A DNA stretch of 61,613 nt from NCBI GenBank assembly GCA_002798255.1, contig NWQQ01000016.1, positions 1 through 61,613 on the forward strand. The letters run 5' to 3'. This document shows, piece by piece, positions 1 through 8,803 of this stretch. The notes under the pieces are model-generated. The model had not been told where the DNA came from and made no database searches. It was given only the letters and a program-made list of their open reading frames with translations. The stretch is from Lysobacteraceae bacterium NML95-0200 (GTDB lineage: Bacteria > Pseudomonadota > Gammaproteobacteria > Xanthomonadales > Xanthomonadaceae). The translations under genes and the position numbers were made by a program. Numbering within the stretch: the stretch's first letter is position 1; each line of letters starts with the position of its first letter.

Positions 1-239
1 TTGCTCAGGCCGAGGCCTGAAATACTTTGAGTGCAGAATCCATCCAGACCAGAATCACTCGCTGCATATCGCTATGCTTTTGAATTGAATCAGGTTCTGT
101 TGAACATCTGCGAATTGGACAAGTCCATTCATCAGATGCCCGCACAAGTTACCTGCGTACACTTTCAAAGAACTGAACATCAATCCTCAGCGATTGACTT
201 CGAATCTTGCCCCGGAGGCCAGGGCCGAAGGGGTCGCTC
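1..239 (-). other. Leader of an rRNA operon (16S gene lies beyond the left edge)
   Basis: Read leftward, this stretch follows three tandem strong promoters. It contains a GC-rich discriminator, a hairpin around 211-233, and a boxA-like antitermination site (162-173, GTTCTTTGAAAG), followed by GCAGGTAACTTG. This arrangement is typical of the transcribed leader just upstream of 16S rRNA in gammaproteobacteria. No open reading frame here looks real. The 16S gene itself is not in the window, so the assignment rests on promoter architecture and boxA. Confidence 0.75.
162..173 (-). promoter_or_regulatory. boxA-like antitermination element of the rRNA leader
   Basis: The minus strand reads GTTCTTTGAAAG, close to the boxA consensus bound by NusB/NusE. 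It lies about 70 nt downstream of the proximal promoter, as expected for an rRNA leader. Confidence 0.6.
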
Positions 240-267
240 ACTATACCCTGTTTTTTGTTTTTGTCAA
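240..267 (-). promoter_or_regulatory. rRNA-type promoter, proximal, with GC-rich discriminator
   Basis: On the minus strand a consensus -35 TTGACA (262-267) and a -10 TATAGT (240-245) are spaced by 16 nt. They are followed by the G+C-rich discriminator GAGCGACCCC, a hallmark of stringently controlled stable-RNA promoters. A-rich tracts upstream resemble an UP element. Confidence 0.82.
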
Positions 268-324
268 CACTTGACTCAAACTTTTTTCAGAGCCGGCAAC
301 CGAAGCTGCCGAAGTGAGCTGGAA

Positions 325-352
325 ACTGTAACACGTCTTTTTGACTTGTCAA
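325..352 (-). promoter_or_regulatory. rRNA-type promoter, middle
   Basis: On the minus strand a consensus -35 TTGACA (347-352) and a -10 TACAGT (325-330) are spaced by 16 nt. It sits in tandem with two similar promoters and points at the presumed rRNA operon. Confidence 0.75.
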
Positions 353-406
353 CACCCCGAGGGGAAGTTTCCACCCCAACCGCAACACCTCGCTGCCGGG
401 ACGCGA

Positions 407-434
407 ATTATGCACAAGGCCAAAGCATTTGCAA
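407..434 (-). promoter_or_regulatory. rRNA-type promoter, distal (third upstream)
   Basis: On the minus strand a -35 TTGCAA (429-434) and a -10 CATAAT (407-412) are separated by 16 nt. AT-rich tracts at about 435-480 could serve as an UP element. It is the farthest upstream of three tandem promoters pointing toward the left edge. Confidence 0.65.
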
Positions 435-506
435 ACACTTTTTTGCAAAAACGTGAGATTTTCTCCAAACCATGACATTCATCACGATTTATGGCGCTCA
501 CTGCCC

Positions 507-541
507 AAAACAAAACGGCCCGGATTGCTCCGAGCCGTCTG
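507..541 (-). terminator. Intrinsic terminator of rpoH
   Basis: On the minus strand ACGGCTCGGA pairs with TCCGGGCCGT (stem arms within 515-538, one G-U pair, short loop). TTTTG follows immediately. It lies about 28 nt beyond the rpoH stop and separates rpoH from the rRNA promoters. Confidence 0.85.
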
Positions 542-565
542 GTTTGGTTTGGTTTGCGTGCGCCA

Positions 566-1435
566 TCAGGCTGCAAACAAGGCTTTCATCTTTTTCAGTG
601 CATTGACCTCGATTTGCCGGATGCGCTCGGCGCTGACGCCGTATTCATCGGCCAGCTCCTGCAAGGTCACCTTGCTGCCTTCATCCAGCCAGCGGCGGCG
701 GATGATGTCGCGGCTTCTGGCATCCAGCCCGGCCATGCTCTCGCGCAGCAGTGCCAGTTGGTGGTCTTCGCTGTCGGCGCGCTCGTAGGCTTCGGAAGGG
801 TCTTCTTCGGAAGCGGCCAGATACGCCACTGGCGAGGGCGGCGCATGCTCGTCATCTTCGCCTTCGGGCGCATCAAAGCCGATGTCGCGACCGGACAGGC
901 GCGCTTCCATTTCCAGCACTTCGGATTCGGGCACGTTCAAGTCACGCGCCACGGCGCTGACTTCTTCGGCATTCATCCAGCCAAGGCGGGTCTTGCTTTT
1001 GCGCAGGTTGAAGAACAGTTTGCGCTGCGCCTTGGTGGTGGCCACCTTGACGATGCGCCAGTTCTTGATGATGAAGTCGTGCATTTCGGCGCGAATCCAG
1101 TGCACAGCAAAGCTCACCAGGCGCACGCCCATGTCCGGGTCAAAACGCTTGACGGCTTTCATCAGGCCGACATTGCCCTCCTGGATGAGGTCACCCAGTT
1201 GCAGGCCGTAGCCGTTGTAGCCGCGTGCCACGTGCACCACGAAGCGCAGATGAGAAAGAATCAGGTTCTGTGCCGCCCCCAGATCATTTTCATCACGCAG
1301 GCGACGTGCATAGTCTTGCTCTTCTTCAACCGTCAGCACCGGAATCTGGTGAACCGCGCTGATGTAGGACTCCAGCGAGCCCAGCGCGCTTGGCACCGGC
1401 AGGTTATTGGGAATCAGGGCTGTTTGTTTATTCAT
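566..1435 (-). CDS. rpoH: RNA polymerase sigma-32 factor RpoH
   Basis: Alternative sigma factor that directs RNA polymerase to heat-shock promoters. The product of about 289 residues has sigma regions 2 and 4: the region 2 core around DLIQEGNVGLMKAVKRFDP, the RpoH-box signature QRKLFFNLRK, and a C-terminal HTH (LQELADEYGVSAERIRQIE). I chose the ATG at 1435 because it begins MNKQTALIP, the usual RpoH N-terminus; an in-frame ATG eight codons upstream overlaps the promoter. There is no Shine-Dalgarno. A -10-like TAGAAT lies 7 nt before the start, so the mRNA may be leaderless. A clear terminator follows the gene. Confidence 0.97.
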   Translation of the reverse strand: MNKQTALIPNNLPVPSALGSLESYISAVHQIPVLTVEEEQDYARRLRDENDLGAAQNLILSHLRFVVHVARGYNGYGLQLGDLIQEGNVGLMKAVKRFDPDMGVRLVSFAVHWIRAEMHDFIIKNWRIVKVATTKAQRKLFFNLRKSKTRLGWMNAEEVSAVARDLNVPESEVLEMEARLSGRDIGFDAPEGEDDEHAPPSPVAYLAASEEDPSEAYERADSEDHQLALLRESMAGLDARSRDIIRRRWLDEGSKVTLQELADEYGVSAERIRQIEVNALKKMKALFAA

Positions 1436-1442
1436 GTGCGCG

Positions 1443-1448
1443 ATTCTA
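1443..1448 (-). promoter_or_regulatory. -10 element (TGCTAGAAT) of rpoH, 7 nt before the ATG
   Basis: Minus-strand TAGAAT is preceded by TGC (extended -10) and followed by only 7 nt before the chosen rpoH ATG. Transcription would start at or next to the initiation codon. No convincing -35 was found at 16-18 nt. Confidence 0.5.
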
Positions 1449-1500
1449 GCAGAGCGCATGCGCGCGGCATGTACTCAAAGCGCGGCGCTTTTTGTTCCAT

Positions 1501-2211
1501 TCATGCAACACTGGCATCTATATCTGCTGGAAGCTGCCAGTCAATCGGTGCCACGCCGCGACGCGCCAGATATTCATTGCTGCGCGAAAAGTGCCGAGAG
1601 CCAAAAAAGCCGCGATGTGCTGAGAGCGGAGAAGGATGCGGTGCGCGCAGCACGCAGTGGCGGCGGCCATCGAGCACTTTGCCCTTGGCCTGTGCATGGC
1701 TGCCCCAAAGCAGGAACACCAGCCCCTCGCGCTCGCGGTTCAGGGTGTCGATGACATGGTCGGTAAAGCCCTCCCAACCACGGTTTTGGTGACTGCCGGC
1801 ACGCCCGGCTTCCACGGTCAGGACGGCATTGAGTAGCAGCACGCCTTGCCTTGCCCAGTGCATCAAATAGCCATGCGCCGGGCGCTGAAAGCCGATGTCG
1901 GTTTCCAGTTCCTTATAGATATTGAGTAGCGAAGGCGGCGGGGCAATACCGGGCAATACCGAAAAGCACAGTCCATGCGCCTGTCCGGTGCCGTGGTACG
2001 GGTCTTGCCCCAGTATCACGACTTTTACGGCATCAAATGGGGTGGCCTCAAAGGCGGCAAATATCTGCGCAGCGGGCGGGTAAATCCGTGCGCCCTGTTG
2101 CTTGCGCTGGCGCAGGAAGGCCGACAATGCCTGCATGTCCTCGCGCGCAAACCAATCCCCTACCCGCGCTTTCCAGGAAGGCTCCAGGCGCACATCGCGG
2201 CCAGCACTCAT
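1501..2211 (-). CDS. ung: Uracil-DNA glycosylase (family 1)
   Basis: Removes uracil from DNA to start base-excision repair. The 236-residue product has the water-activating motif [13 protein letters not shown], the LLNAVLTVE segment and a C-terminal [13 protein letters not shown] loop, all diagnostic of family 1 UDG. Its ATG overlaps the stop of the upstream response-regulator gene (ATGA at 2208-2211). It is therefore probably the last translationally coupled gene of the ftsE-ftsX-regulator-ung run. The 65-nt gap to rpoH holds the rpoH promoter. Confidence 0.97.
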   Translation of the reverse strand: MSAGRDVRLEPSWKARVGDWFAREDMQALSAFLRQRKQQGARIYPPAAQIFAAFEATPFDAVKVVILGQDPYHGTGQAHGLCFSVLPGIAPPPSLLNIYKELETDIGFQRPAHGYLMHWARQGVLLLNAVLTVEAGRAGSHQNRGWEGFTDHVIDTLNREREGLVFLLWGSHAQAKGKVLDGRRHCVLRAPHPSPLSAHRGFFGSRHFSRSNEYLARRGVAPIDWQLPADIDASVA

Positions 2212-3059
2212 GCCCTCACCGCATGTTTTTCAGGCAAGGCACAAAGACGCAACTGGAACAATGCCTTGGTCAGCAACAGCCTCTCCTCGATAGGCTTGAG
2301 CACCAGGTCATTGGCGCCAGCGCGCAACAGCTCGCTCTGGTTTTCGGCATTTTCATCTCCGGTCATCAACAGCACCGGCAACTGCCGTTTGCCCAGGCGC
2401 AGGCGCTGGCGGACATGCTCAAGCACATCCTTGCCGGTCAAATCGCCCAGCAAGTACAGGTCGGTCAGCAGCAGGTCGCAGCCGGGCGCGCCGGTTTCGG
2501 CGATGCGCGCATCCAGCCATTCAATCGCGGCCTCGGCACTGGTGACATGCGTGACCTCCAGCCCATGCAACTGCAACATCTTGCGGGTGGCATGCGCCAC
2601 CACGCGGCTGTCTTCGGCATACAGGATATGCGCCCCGGCAATCGGCTCCGGGTGCACAAAGCCGCGAATGAAGGCAGCCAGCGCCCCCATTCCCAGGGAT
2701 TTGTCGAAATAATCGGTGACTTCTTCGCTCAAGGTGCGCGCTTCAAGACGCGCCTGCGCCTCGCCCGATACCACAATCACCGGCACATAGCTTTGCCCGG
2801 CAGATTCGCGCACCGCTGCCGCTACGGCCAGGCCATCGCCATCAGGCAAGGCCAGCGATGTGGTAACCAGGTCAAATATGCCTGTGGACAGCACCCGGCG
2901 CGCATCGGCCACGCTTTCGGCCTGCTGCAAGTGGGCATTGGGCAGTTCTTTGGCAAGCACATCGCAGATGATTTTGCGCACCAGCCTGGAGCCATCCACC
3001 ACCAGCACGCGCGGCGCATCGCTCACTACATGGCGCAAGTCGTGGCATTTCTCACTCAT
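2208..3059 (-). CDS. Response regulator with two receiver domains, the first a pseudo-receiver
   Basis: The protein has 283 residues and consists of two receiver (REC) folds with no recognisable output domain. In the first (about 15-130) the usual phosphoacceptor position is Ser68 (context [10 protein letters not shown]) and the acidic pair is reduced to one Asp, so it probably cannot be phosphorylated. The second (about 145-270) keeps the acidic pair (AEDS), the phospho-Asp (LLLTDLYLL), Thr and Lys (LVLKP). The ATG at 3059 begins [10 protein letters not shown], 5 nt after the ftsX stop; the longer upstream reading overlaps ftsX and is rejected. It lies between ftsX and ung in one operon. A role in cell-division or envelope signalling is inferred from position only. 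Confidence 0.85.
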   Translation of the reverse strand: MSEKCHDLRHVVSDAPRVLVVDGSRLVRKIICDVLAKELPNAHLQQAESVADARRVLSTGIFDLVTTSLALPDGDGLAVAAAVRESAGQSYVPVIVVSGEAQARLEARTLSEEVTDYFDKSLGMGALAAFIRGFVHPEPIAGAHILYAEDSRVVAHATRKMLQLHGLEVTHVTSAEAAIEWLDARIAETGAPGCDLLLTDLYLLGDLTGKDVLEHVRQRLRLGKRQLPVLLMTGDENAENQSELLRAGANDLVLKPIEERLLLTKALFQLRLCALPEKHAVRA

Positions 3060-3064
3060 GCGTT

Positions 3065-3997
3065 TCAGCACTCCGGTCGGGTCTGGCGCAGAAAGTGCCC
3101 GGTCACGATGCCCGCGCCCAGCCAGCCCAGCAGGCCGGCTGCTGCCATCACCACCAGCACCTGCCACAGCGTCAGCCCCTGCAAGGCAAACTGGCTGCCG
3201 TAGCTTGCGGCAAGTTTTGCCAGCGGCTGCGACAGATAGTGATGCGCCAGAGCCAGCAGCGCCAGCGCCAAGGCGCCCGCGGCCAGGCCATACCAGGCGC
3301 CCAGATACAGGAACGGGCGACGAATGAAGCCGTCGGTAGCGCCCAGCAATTGCAGTACGCCGATTTCTTCCTTGCGCGACTGGATATCCAGGCGCACGGT
3401 ATTGCCCACCACCAGCAGGGCGCCTGCGCCCAGCAGTATCGCCAGCACCCAGGCCAGACGCTCGCCAAAGGCCAGCCATTGGTCGAGGCGCTCACGCCAA
3501 AGTGCATCGTGCTGCACCAGGTCCGTTTCCGGCAATGCTTGCAGGCGTCCGGCAAGCGCCGCCCCGTCATTGGCCGGTGTCAGGATGAAAAGATGCGGCA
3601 GCGGGTTATCCTCAAGCTGGTCGATGGCATCCCCCAGCGCCGGGTTCTGCCGCAGGCGCTGCAAGCCCTCATCCGGGGTACGCCATTCCAGCGCGGCCAC
3701 ATCCGGCCAGGTGCGCAGCTCATCGGCCAGCGCCGCCACTCGTGTGGCATCGGTGTCCTGTTTCAAGAACACGCTGAGCGCGCGCGCCTGCTGCACATTG
3801 CCGGCAAAGCGTTCGACATTGCCCAGCACCAGCGCCAGCCCCAGTGGCAATGACAGCGCCACCGCCATCACGCCGATGGTCAGCAAAGTCGCCCAGGGCT
3901 TGCGCAAGGCGCGTCCGAGGCTGGCGCTCAGGCTGTAGAGGTGTTGCTCAAACCAGGCGGTAATCGCCGTTGGCTGTGTGGTCTGCGGCGTGTTCAT
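3065..3997 (-). CDS. ftsX: Cell division ABC transporter permease subunit FtsX
   Basis: Inner-membrane partner of the ATPase FtsE; the FtsEX complex regulates septal murein hydrolases through EnvC-type activators. The 310-residue product has a cytoplasmic N-terminus, a first membrane segment (about 38-58), a large periplasmic domain and three C-terminal membrane segments. This is the normal FtsX topology. Its ATG overlaps the ftsE stop (ATGA, 3994-3997), which implies translational coupling. An EnvC homologue that could be its periplasmic partner is encoded at 55866-57164. Confidence 0.95.
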   Translation of the reverse strand: MNTPQTTQPTAITAWFEQHLYSLSASLGRALRKPWATLLTIGVMAVALSLPLGLALVLGNVERFAGNVQQARALSVFLKQDTDATRVAALADELRTWPDVAALEWRTPDEGLQRLRQNPALGDAIDQLEDNPLPHLFILTPANDGAALAGRLQALPETDLVQHDALWRERLDQWLAFGERLAWVLAILLGAGALLVVGNTVRLDIQSRKEEIGVLQLLGATDGFIRRPFLYLGAWYGLAAGALALALLALAHHYLSQPLAKLAASYGSQFALQGLTLWQVLVVMAAAGLLGWLGAGIVTGHFLRQTRPEC

Positions 3998-4680
3998 TCG
4001 GCCAAATCCTCCGGCGCGATATCGTCCACCAGCCGCCCGCGGTCGAGCACCAGTACCCGCTTTCTCATGCGTTTGACCAGGGCCAGGTCATGGCTGGCTA
4101 CCAGCACACTGGTACCGCGCTGTGGCAGTTCGGCAAACAGCGCCATGATTTCTTCGGCCAGCGTCGGGTCAAGATTGCCGGTGGGCTCATCCGCCACCAG
4201 AAGGCGCGGCTCGCCCACCAGGGCGCGGGCAATGCCTACGCGCTGTTGCTCGCCTGCCGAAAGCTGACCCGGCAGCGCATTTTCGCGCCCGGCAAGCCCC
4301 AGCCGCGCCAGTATTGCGCGCGCGCGCCTGCCGATTTCTTCGCGCCGGAGGCCGCGCAGAATCAGCGGCAGCGAGACGTTTTCCAGCACGCTGCGCTCAG
4401 CCAGCAGCAGGTGATTCTGATACACCACGCCCACATCGCGGCGGTGTAGCGCCACCTGCCGGCCACGTACTTTCAGCAGGTTTTTTTCCTGAAACAGCAC
4501 CGCGCCACGGCTGGGACGCTCGGCCAGCTGGATGAGTTTGAGCAGGGTGCTTTTGCCTGCGCCGGAGTGGCCGGTGATGAACAGCATTTCACCTTCTGCC
4601 ACGGCAAAGCTCACTTCTACAAGCGCATCCTGCCCGCCTGCATAGCGTTTGCTCACATTGTCGAAGCGAAGGATGCTCAT
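3994..4680 (-). CDS. ftsE: Cell division ATP-binding protein FtsE
   Basis: ABC ATPase of the FtsEX division complex, 228 residues. The Walker A GHSGAGKST, the ABC signature LSAGEQQR, the Walker B LLVADEPTGNLDP and the switch His in LVASHD are all intact. It is the first gene of the ftsE-ftsX-regulator-ung run. A good -10 (TATACT) ends 6 nt before the ATG and no Shine-Dalgarno is visible, so the transcript may be leaderless. Confidence 0.97.
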   Translation of the reverse strand: MSILRFDNVSKRYAGGQDALVEVSFAVAEGEMLFITGHSGAGKSTLLKLIQLAERPSRGAVLFQEKNLLKVRGRQVALHRRDVGVVYQNHLLLAERSVLENVSLPLILRGLRREEIGRRARAILARLGLAGRENALPGQLSAGEQQRVGIARALVGEPRLLVADEPTGNLDPTLAEEIMALFAELPQRGTSVLVASHDLALVKRMRKRVLVLDRGRLVDDIAPEDLAE

Positions 4681-4686
4681 GCAGAA

Positions 4687-4692
4687 AGTATA
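4687..4692 (-). promoter_or_regulatory. -10 element (TATACT) of ftsE, 6 nt before the ATG
   Basis: Minus-strand TATACT matches the sigma-70 -10 consensus at five of six positions. It lies 6 nt upstream of the ftsE start codon, in the 23-nt gap after rhlB. The -35 is not obvious. Confidence 0.5.
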
Positions 4693-4703
4693 GTCGCCTG
4701 TGT

Positions 4704-6317
4704 TCAGCTGCCGGACGAAAACAGCGATTTGATGCCGCGCACTACCCGCGTCAACAACGACGCCGGTGGCTGTGCCTTGGCAGGCTTGGAGACAGCCGAA
4801 TCAGATGCACTTGTGGCTGTTTCTGCCCTGCCTTGACCTGGTTTGCGACGACGGCGGCGACGTTTGCGCGCCGGATTTTCGCCTTCAGTCGCGGCTACCC
4901 TGCCCTCATCCGTTTGCAGTGGCCGTGGTTTGCGCTCGCCCTGCGGCTCGCCTGCATGCTGCCGGTCGCGCTCACCCTGCGCCCCGGCCTCGCCATTGCG
5001 CCCGCCACGGCGGCGATTACGGTTGCGGCTGCGACCACCGCTGCGTTTGGCCTCATCGGCAGTGCGTTGCTCGCGGGCTTCCTTGAAAATTTCGCCAATG
5101 CTCTCGCCCGTTTCCCCTGCCGGACGCTCGGGACGCGGCAGGGCGGTGAGCAATTCCTGCGTGACCGGCTCGGAGGGGATTTTCTGCTCGATATAGGCCT
5201 CGATATCCGGCAGGCTCATCGCATAGCGTTCGCAGGCGAAGCTGATGGCATCGCCCTCCGCCCCCAGCCGCGCAGTGCGGCCAATGCGGTGCACATAGTC
5301 CTCGGCATCGAACGGCAGGTCGTAGTTATAGACATGGCTGACGCCATCAATATGCAGGCCGCGTGCAGCCACATCGGTGGCGACCAGGATTTCCAGTTGC
5401 CCCTGCTGGAAGCGGCGCAGCAAGGTTTCGCGCTTTTTCTGCGGCACATCGCCCGAGAGCACGCCGACCCGATAACCGGCTTTTTCCAGCGCGCGCGCCA
5501 CTCGCTCGACAAATGCCTTGGTGTTGACGAACACCATGGTGCGCGCGCCTTCGCTGCGCGAAAGCAACCCCAGGAGCAATGGCAGCTTTTCCTCGTCCGC
5601 CGGGTAATAAAGTTTTTGCCGTACCCGCTCGGCGGTGATGGTTTCGGCCTCCACCACCAGCTTTTCCGGCTCGTTCATGTGCTCATAAGCCAGCTCCAGC
5701 ACGCGATGGCTGAGTGTGGCCGAGAACAGCAGGGTCTGGCGCTCGGTGCGCGCCGGCATGCGCCGCAGCAAGAAGCGCAGATCCTTGATGAAGCCGAGGT
5801 CAAACATGCGGTCGGCTTCATCCAGGATGCATATTTCGCAAGCATGCAGGCTGACCACCTTGTGCTGCTTGACGTAATCAATCAGCCGCCCGGGCGTGGC
5901 GATGATGATGTCCACACCGCTTTGCAACTGCGCGCGCTGCTTGTCGTAATCGACACCGCCATAGATCAGCGCAAACTTCAGCCCCAGGTCGGAAGCGAAC
6001 TTCATCGCGTCCTTGTGGATTTGAATCGCCAGCTCCCGGGTCGGCGCCAGAATCAGCGCGCGCGGGTCTTCGGGATTTTTCTCAGCCAGCGCCGGGCGGG
6101 ACAGCAAGCGGTTGATCGCGGCCACCAGGAACGCCAGTGTCTTGCCGGTACCGGTTTGCGCCTGGCCGGCGACATCGCGGCCTGCCAGCGCTACTGGCAA
6201 AGTCATGGCCTGAATTGGCGTGCAGCGCGTAAAGCCGGCTTTCTCCAGCCCGGCAAGCAGCGCCGGATGCAGGTCAAGTGTTGAAAACAGGGTATCGGTC
6301 AGGGGTTTTTCGCTCAT
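4704..6317 (-). CDS. rhlB: ATP-dependent DEAD-box RNA helicase RhlB
   Basis: RNA helicase that in gammaproteobacteria works with the RNA degradosome. The 537-residue product has the Q-motif region, Walker A AQTGTGKT, the DEAD box ([11 protein letters not shown]), SAT and the C-terminal motif HRIGRTAR. These are followed by a basic Arg/Gly/Asn-rich tail of about 130 residues, likely disordered and RNA-binding. I chose the ATG at 6317 (MSEKPLTDT) over one nine codons upstream because it gives the family N-terminus. It is divergent from trxA, a rhlB/trxA/rho neighbourhood familiar from Xanthomonadales and other gammaproteobacteria. Confidence 0.93.
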   Translation of the reverse strand: MSEKPLTDTLFSTLDLHPALLAGLEKAGFTRCTPIQAMTLPVALAGRDVAGQAQTGTGKTLAFLVAAINRLLSRPALAEKNPEDPRALILAPTRELAIQIHKDAMKFASDLGLKFALIYGGVDYDKQRAQLQSGVDIIIATPGRLIDYVKQHKVVSLHACEICILDEADRMFDLGFIKDLRFLLRRMPARTERQTLLFSATLSHRVLELAYEHMNEPEKLVVEAETITAERVRQKLYYPADEEKLPLLLGLLSRSEGARTMVFVNTKAFVERVARALEKAGYRVGVLSGDVPQKKRETLLRRFQQGQLEILVATDVAARGLHIDGVSHVYNYDLPFDAEDYVHRIGRTARLGAEGDAISFACERYAMSLPDIEAYIEQKIPSEPVTQELLTALPRPERPAGETGESIGEIFKEAREQRTADEAKRSGGRSRNRNRRRGGRNGEAGAQGERDRQHAGEPQGERKPRPLQTDEGRVAATEGENPARKRRRRRRKPGQGRAETATSASDSAVSKPAKAQPPASLLTRVVRGIKSLFSSGS

Positions 6318-6471
6318 GGGCTTAATCTGCGCCAGCCAATGCACTGGCTTGCATGGAAAAGAGTCGCAGCGCAGACTGGTGCCATGTGCTGCATGGGCGC
6401 GACGGTGGGCTTGAAACGGCCACCGGGGCGCCCCAGTTTAACAACTTCTGCCCAATTCCCGAGGAACCCCC

Positions 6472-6798
6472 ATGAGCGATAACGTCATTCACGCCACCGA
6501 TGCCGACTTCAACCAGCAAGTGCTGGAGTCGGATGTGCCGGTACTGGTGGATTTTTGGGCGCCCTGGTGCGGCCCCTGCCGGATGATTGCCCCGGCATTG
6601 GACGAGCTGGCCGACGAATATGCCGGTCGCGCCAAAGTCGTCAAAGTCAATGTGGACGAAAACCAGGCCACGGCCCTGAAATATCAGGTGCGCTCGATTC
6701 CTTACCTGCTGGTGTTCAAGAATGGCCAGCCGGTAGCCACCCAGGTGGGCGCCGTCGGCAAGCCGCAACTGGCCGGCCTGATTGACAAGGCGCTTTGA
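6472..6798 (+). CDS. trxA: Thioredoxin
   Basis: Cytosolic dithiol oxidoreductase, 108 residues, the normal length. The active site WCGPC is at residues 32-36, and the cis-Pro loop is in the RSIPYLLVF segment. The Shine-Dalgarno GAGGA at 6461-6465 supports the ATG. An intrinsic terminator follows directly, and rho has its own promoter after it. Confidence 0.98.
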   Translation: MSDNVIHATDADFNQQVLESDVPVLVDFWAPWCGPCRMIAPALDELADEYAGRAKVVKVNVDENQATALKYQVRSIPYLLVFKNGQPVATQVGAVGKPQLAGLIDKAL

Positions 6799-6812
6799 TT
6801 CCCTGTCCCCCG

Positions 6813-6841
6813 GGCGGCGCATGAAGCGCCGCCTTTTGTTT
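6813..6841 (+). terminator. Intrinsic terminator of trxA
   Basis: GGCGGCGC (6813-6820) pairs with GCGCCGCC (6826-6833), followed by TTTTGTTT. It lies 15 nt after the trxA stop. Confidence 0.9.
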
Positions 6842-6857
6842 GCGTTCACGCCAGCGC

Positions 6858-6886
6858 TTGCATCCATCTGGCTGCGATGCTAATTT
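6858..6886 (+). promoter_or_regulatory. Candidate rho promoter
   Basis: TTGCAT (6858-6863) and TAATTT (6881-6886) have a 17-nt spacer, and TGC immediately precedes the -10 (extended -10). It would give a leader of roughly 110 nt before the rho start. Known rho genes are autoregulated in their leader; no specific attenuator could be demonstrated here. Confidence 0.5.
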
Positions 6887-7003
6887 TTGCCCGCGTTTGG
6901 CGCACTTGGCTTTGTCCGGTTGCTTGGGCCAACGCTTCCCGAACTTTTCAAGACCACGAGCCCCGATGTTGATGCCGGGCGCTCGACCGCGAGGATTCCC
7001 CGC

Positions 7004-8686
7004 TTGTCCGACGAGACCACTACTCCGCCACCCGCGCCCAAGCGCCGTGGCCGCCCGCCCAAGGCTCGCCCCGCAGCCGATAGCCCCCAAACCAGCCTGA
7101 TTGTTGAAGTTGAGCCTGCAACTCCGCCGGCTCCGCCAGAATCTGCCCCCACCGCTCACGCGGCAGCGGAAACCATCCCGCCTGCGCCGGTAGCCGCGCC
7201 ATCTGAAAAGACCGCCGATACGGACAATAATGCCGATGCCGCGCAGCAAGCGCCCTCGCCCTATGGCGAAGGCCAGTCGCAGCCACGCGAATTCCGCAAC
7301 AATCGCCGCGAGCGCTTCAAGAACCGCCGCGACCGCCAGCGTTACCGCGACGGTTATCCCGACGATGGCCCGCAGGAGCCGTTCGTGCCGCGCCCGCATC
7401 CGCAGGTGCCCGAAGGCTTTCCAACGTATTCGCTGTCTGATTTGAAGCGCATGCCCGCGCCCAAGCTGCTGGATATTGCCGAGCAGCTGCAAATCACCGA
7501 CGGCGTGGCGCGCGCGCGCAAGCAGGACATCATCTTCGCGCTGCTGAAAGTGCTGGCGCGCCACGGCGAAGGCGTGGCTGCCGATGGCGTGCTGGAAATC
7601 CTCTCCGACGGCTTTGGCTTTTTGCGCGCTGCCGAAGCCAGTTATCTGGCAGGGCCGGACGATGTCTATATCTCGCCCAGCCAAATCCGCCGCTTCAACC
7701 TGCGCACCGGCGACCATATCGCCGGCCGCATCCGCTGGCCGAAGGATGGCGAACGCTATTTCGCCCTCAACACCCTCGACAGCATCAATGGCGAGCCGCT
7801 GGAGGCTTCCAAAAACAAAACCCTGTTCGAGAACCTCACGCCGCTGTTTCCGCGCAAACGCTTCCGCCTGGAGCGCGGTGATGGCAGCAGCGAGGACATC
7901 ACCGGCCGCATCCTCGACCTGATGGCACCGCAGGGCAAGGGTCAGCGCAGCCTGATTGTTTCACCGCCCAAGGCCGGTAAAACCATGATGATGCAGCAGA
8001 TTGCCACGGCCATCACCAGCAATCACCCGGAAGTGCATCTGATTGTGCTGCTGATCGACGAGCGCCCGGAAGAAGTCACCGAAATGCAGCGCACCGTGCG
8101 CGGCGAAGTGATTTCCTCCACCTTCGATGAGCCAGCCGCCCGCCATGTGCAGGTGGCGGAAATGGTCATCGAGCGCGCCAAGCGTCTGGTCGAGCACAAA
8201 AAAGACGTGGTGATCCTGCTCGACTCCATCACCCGCCTGGCACGCGCCTACAACAATGTGCTGCCCAGCTCCGGCAAGGTGCTGACCGGCGGCGTCGATG
8301 CCAATGCCATGCACCGCCCCAAGCGCTTCTTCGGCGCCGCGCGCAATGTCGAAGAAGGCGGCAGCCTCACCATCATCGCCACCGCGCTGGTGGATACCGG
8401 CAGCGCCATGGACAAGGTGATTTACGAGGAGTTCAAGGGCACCGGTAACAGCGAAATCCATCTGGATCGCCGCATCACCGAAAAGCGCGTGTACCCGGCC
8501 ATCGGTGTGAATCTCTCCGGCACCCGCCGTGAAGACCTGCTGATTGAGCCAGAGCTGCTGCAGAAGATCTGGATTCTGCGCAAACTGCTGCACCCGATGG
8601 ACGAAATCGCCGCGATGGAATTCCTGCTCGACAAGATGAAGCAGACCAAATCCAACGACGAATTCTTTACCTCGATGAAGCGCTAA
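7004..8686 (+). CDS. rho: Transcription termination factor Rho
   Basis: Hexameric RNA-dependent ATPase that terminates transcription. I set the start at a TTG (7004) because GAGGA lies 8 nt upstream and the product then begins SDETTT...KRRGRPPK, the family-like N-terminus; an earlier in-frame TTG at 6887 has no such support. The 560-residue product is longer than E. coli Rho owing to a disordered Pro/Ala- and Arg/Asn-rich N-terminal extension of about 130 residues. Then come the Rho-N helical domain (YSLSDLKRM...), the cold-shock RNA-binding domain, Walker A (SPPKAGKT), Walker B ([15 protein letters not shown]), and the Q and R loops ([20 protein letters not shown]). An 11-bp terminator follows. 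Confidence 0.96.
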   Translation: MSDETTTPPPAPKRRGRPPKARPAADSPQTSLIVEVEPATPPAPPESAPTAHAAAETIPPAPVAAPSEKTADTDNNADAAQQAPSPYGEGQSQPREFRNNRRERFKNRRDRQRYRDGYPDDGPQEPFVPRPHPQVPEGFPTYSLSDLKRMPAPKLLDIAEQLQITDGVARARKQDIIFALLKVLARHGEGVAADGVLEILSDGFGFLRAAEASYLAGPDDVYISPSQIRRFNLRTGDHIAGRIRWPKDGERYFALNTLDSINGEPLEASKNKTLFENLTPLFPRKRFRLERGDGSSEDITGRILDLMAPQGKGQRSLIVSPPKAGKTMMMQQIATAITSNHPEVHLIVLLIDERPEEVTEMQRTVRGEVISSTFDEPAARHVQVAEMVIERAKRLVEHKKDVVILLDSITRLARAYNNVLPSSGKVLTGGVDANAMHRPKRFFGAARNVEEGGSLTIIATALVDTGSAMDKVIYEEFKGTGNSEIHLDRRITEKRVYPAIGVNLSGTRREDLLIEPELLQKIWILRKLLHPMDEIAAMEFLLDKMKQTKSNDEFFTSMKR

Positions 8687-8691
8687 ACCGG

Positions 8692-8724
8692 CAAACCCCG
8701 CTCACTTAAGCGGGGTTTGTTGTT
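8692..8724 (+). terminator. Intrinsic terminator of rho
   Basis: A perfect 11-bp stem (8692-8702 with 8709-8719; arms CAAACCCCGCT and AGCGGGGTTTG) is followed by TTGTTTT. It lies 5 nt after the rho stop. Confidence 0.92.
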
Positions 8725-8803
8725 TTCGCCGCGCCCGCCCTGGCAGGCGGGAAACCTGACTTGCGACTGATTGACAGCCGCAAAAACAGCACGCACCTGC
8801 TGC

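Noticed and set aside
1455-1470. GCGCATGCGC palindrome upstream of rpoH as an operator
   Set aside because: Alternating GC palindromes of this size are common in this base composition, and no second copy or matching regulator site was seen.
491-1792. 433-codon plus-strand ORF opposite rpoH and ung
   Set aside because: It is antisense to two clear conserved genes, and its translation has no domain or signal; GC-rich shadow.
3060-3479. Extended N-terminus of the two-receiver regulator
   Set aside because: The extension is antisense-free but out of frame with ftsX coding and has no domain. The ATG at 3059 is 5 nt after the ftsX stop and begins the receiver fold.
4833-6284. 483-codon plus-strand ORF opposite rhlB
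   Set aside because: Shadow of the helicase gene; no recognisable product.
6887-7003. Longer Rho starting at TTG 6887
   Set aside because: No Shine-Dalgarno; the extra 39 residues are not family-like and overlap the promoter/leader.
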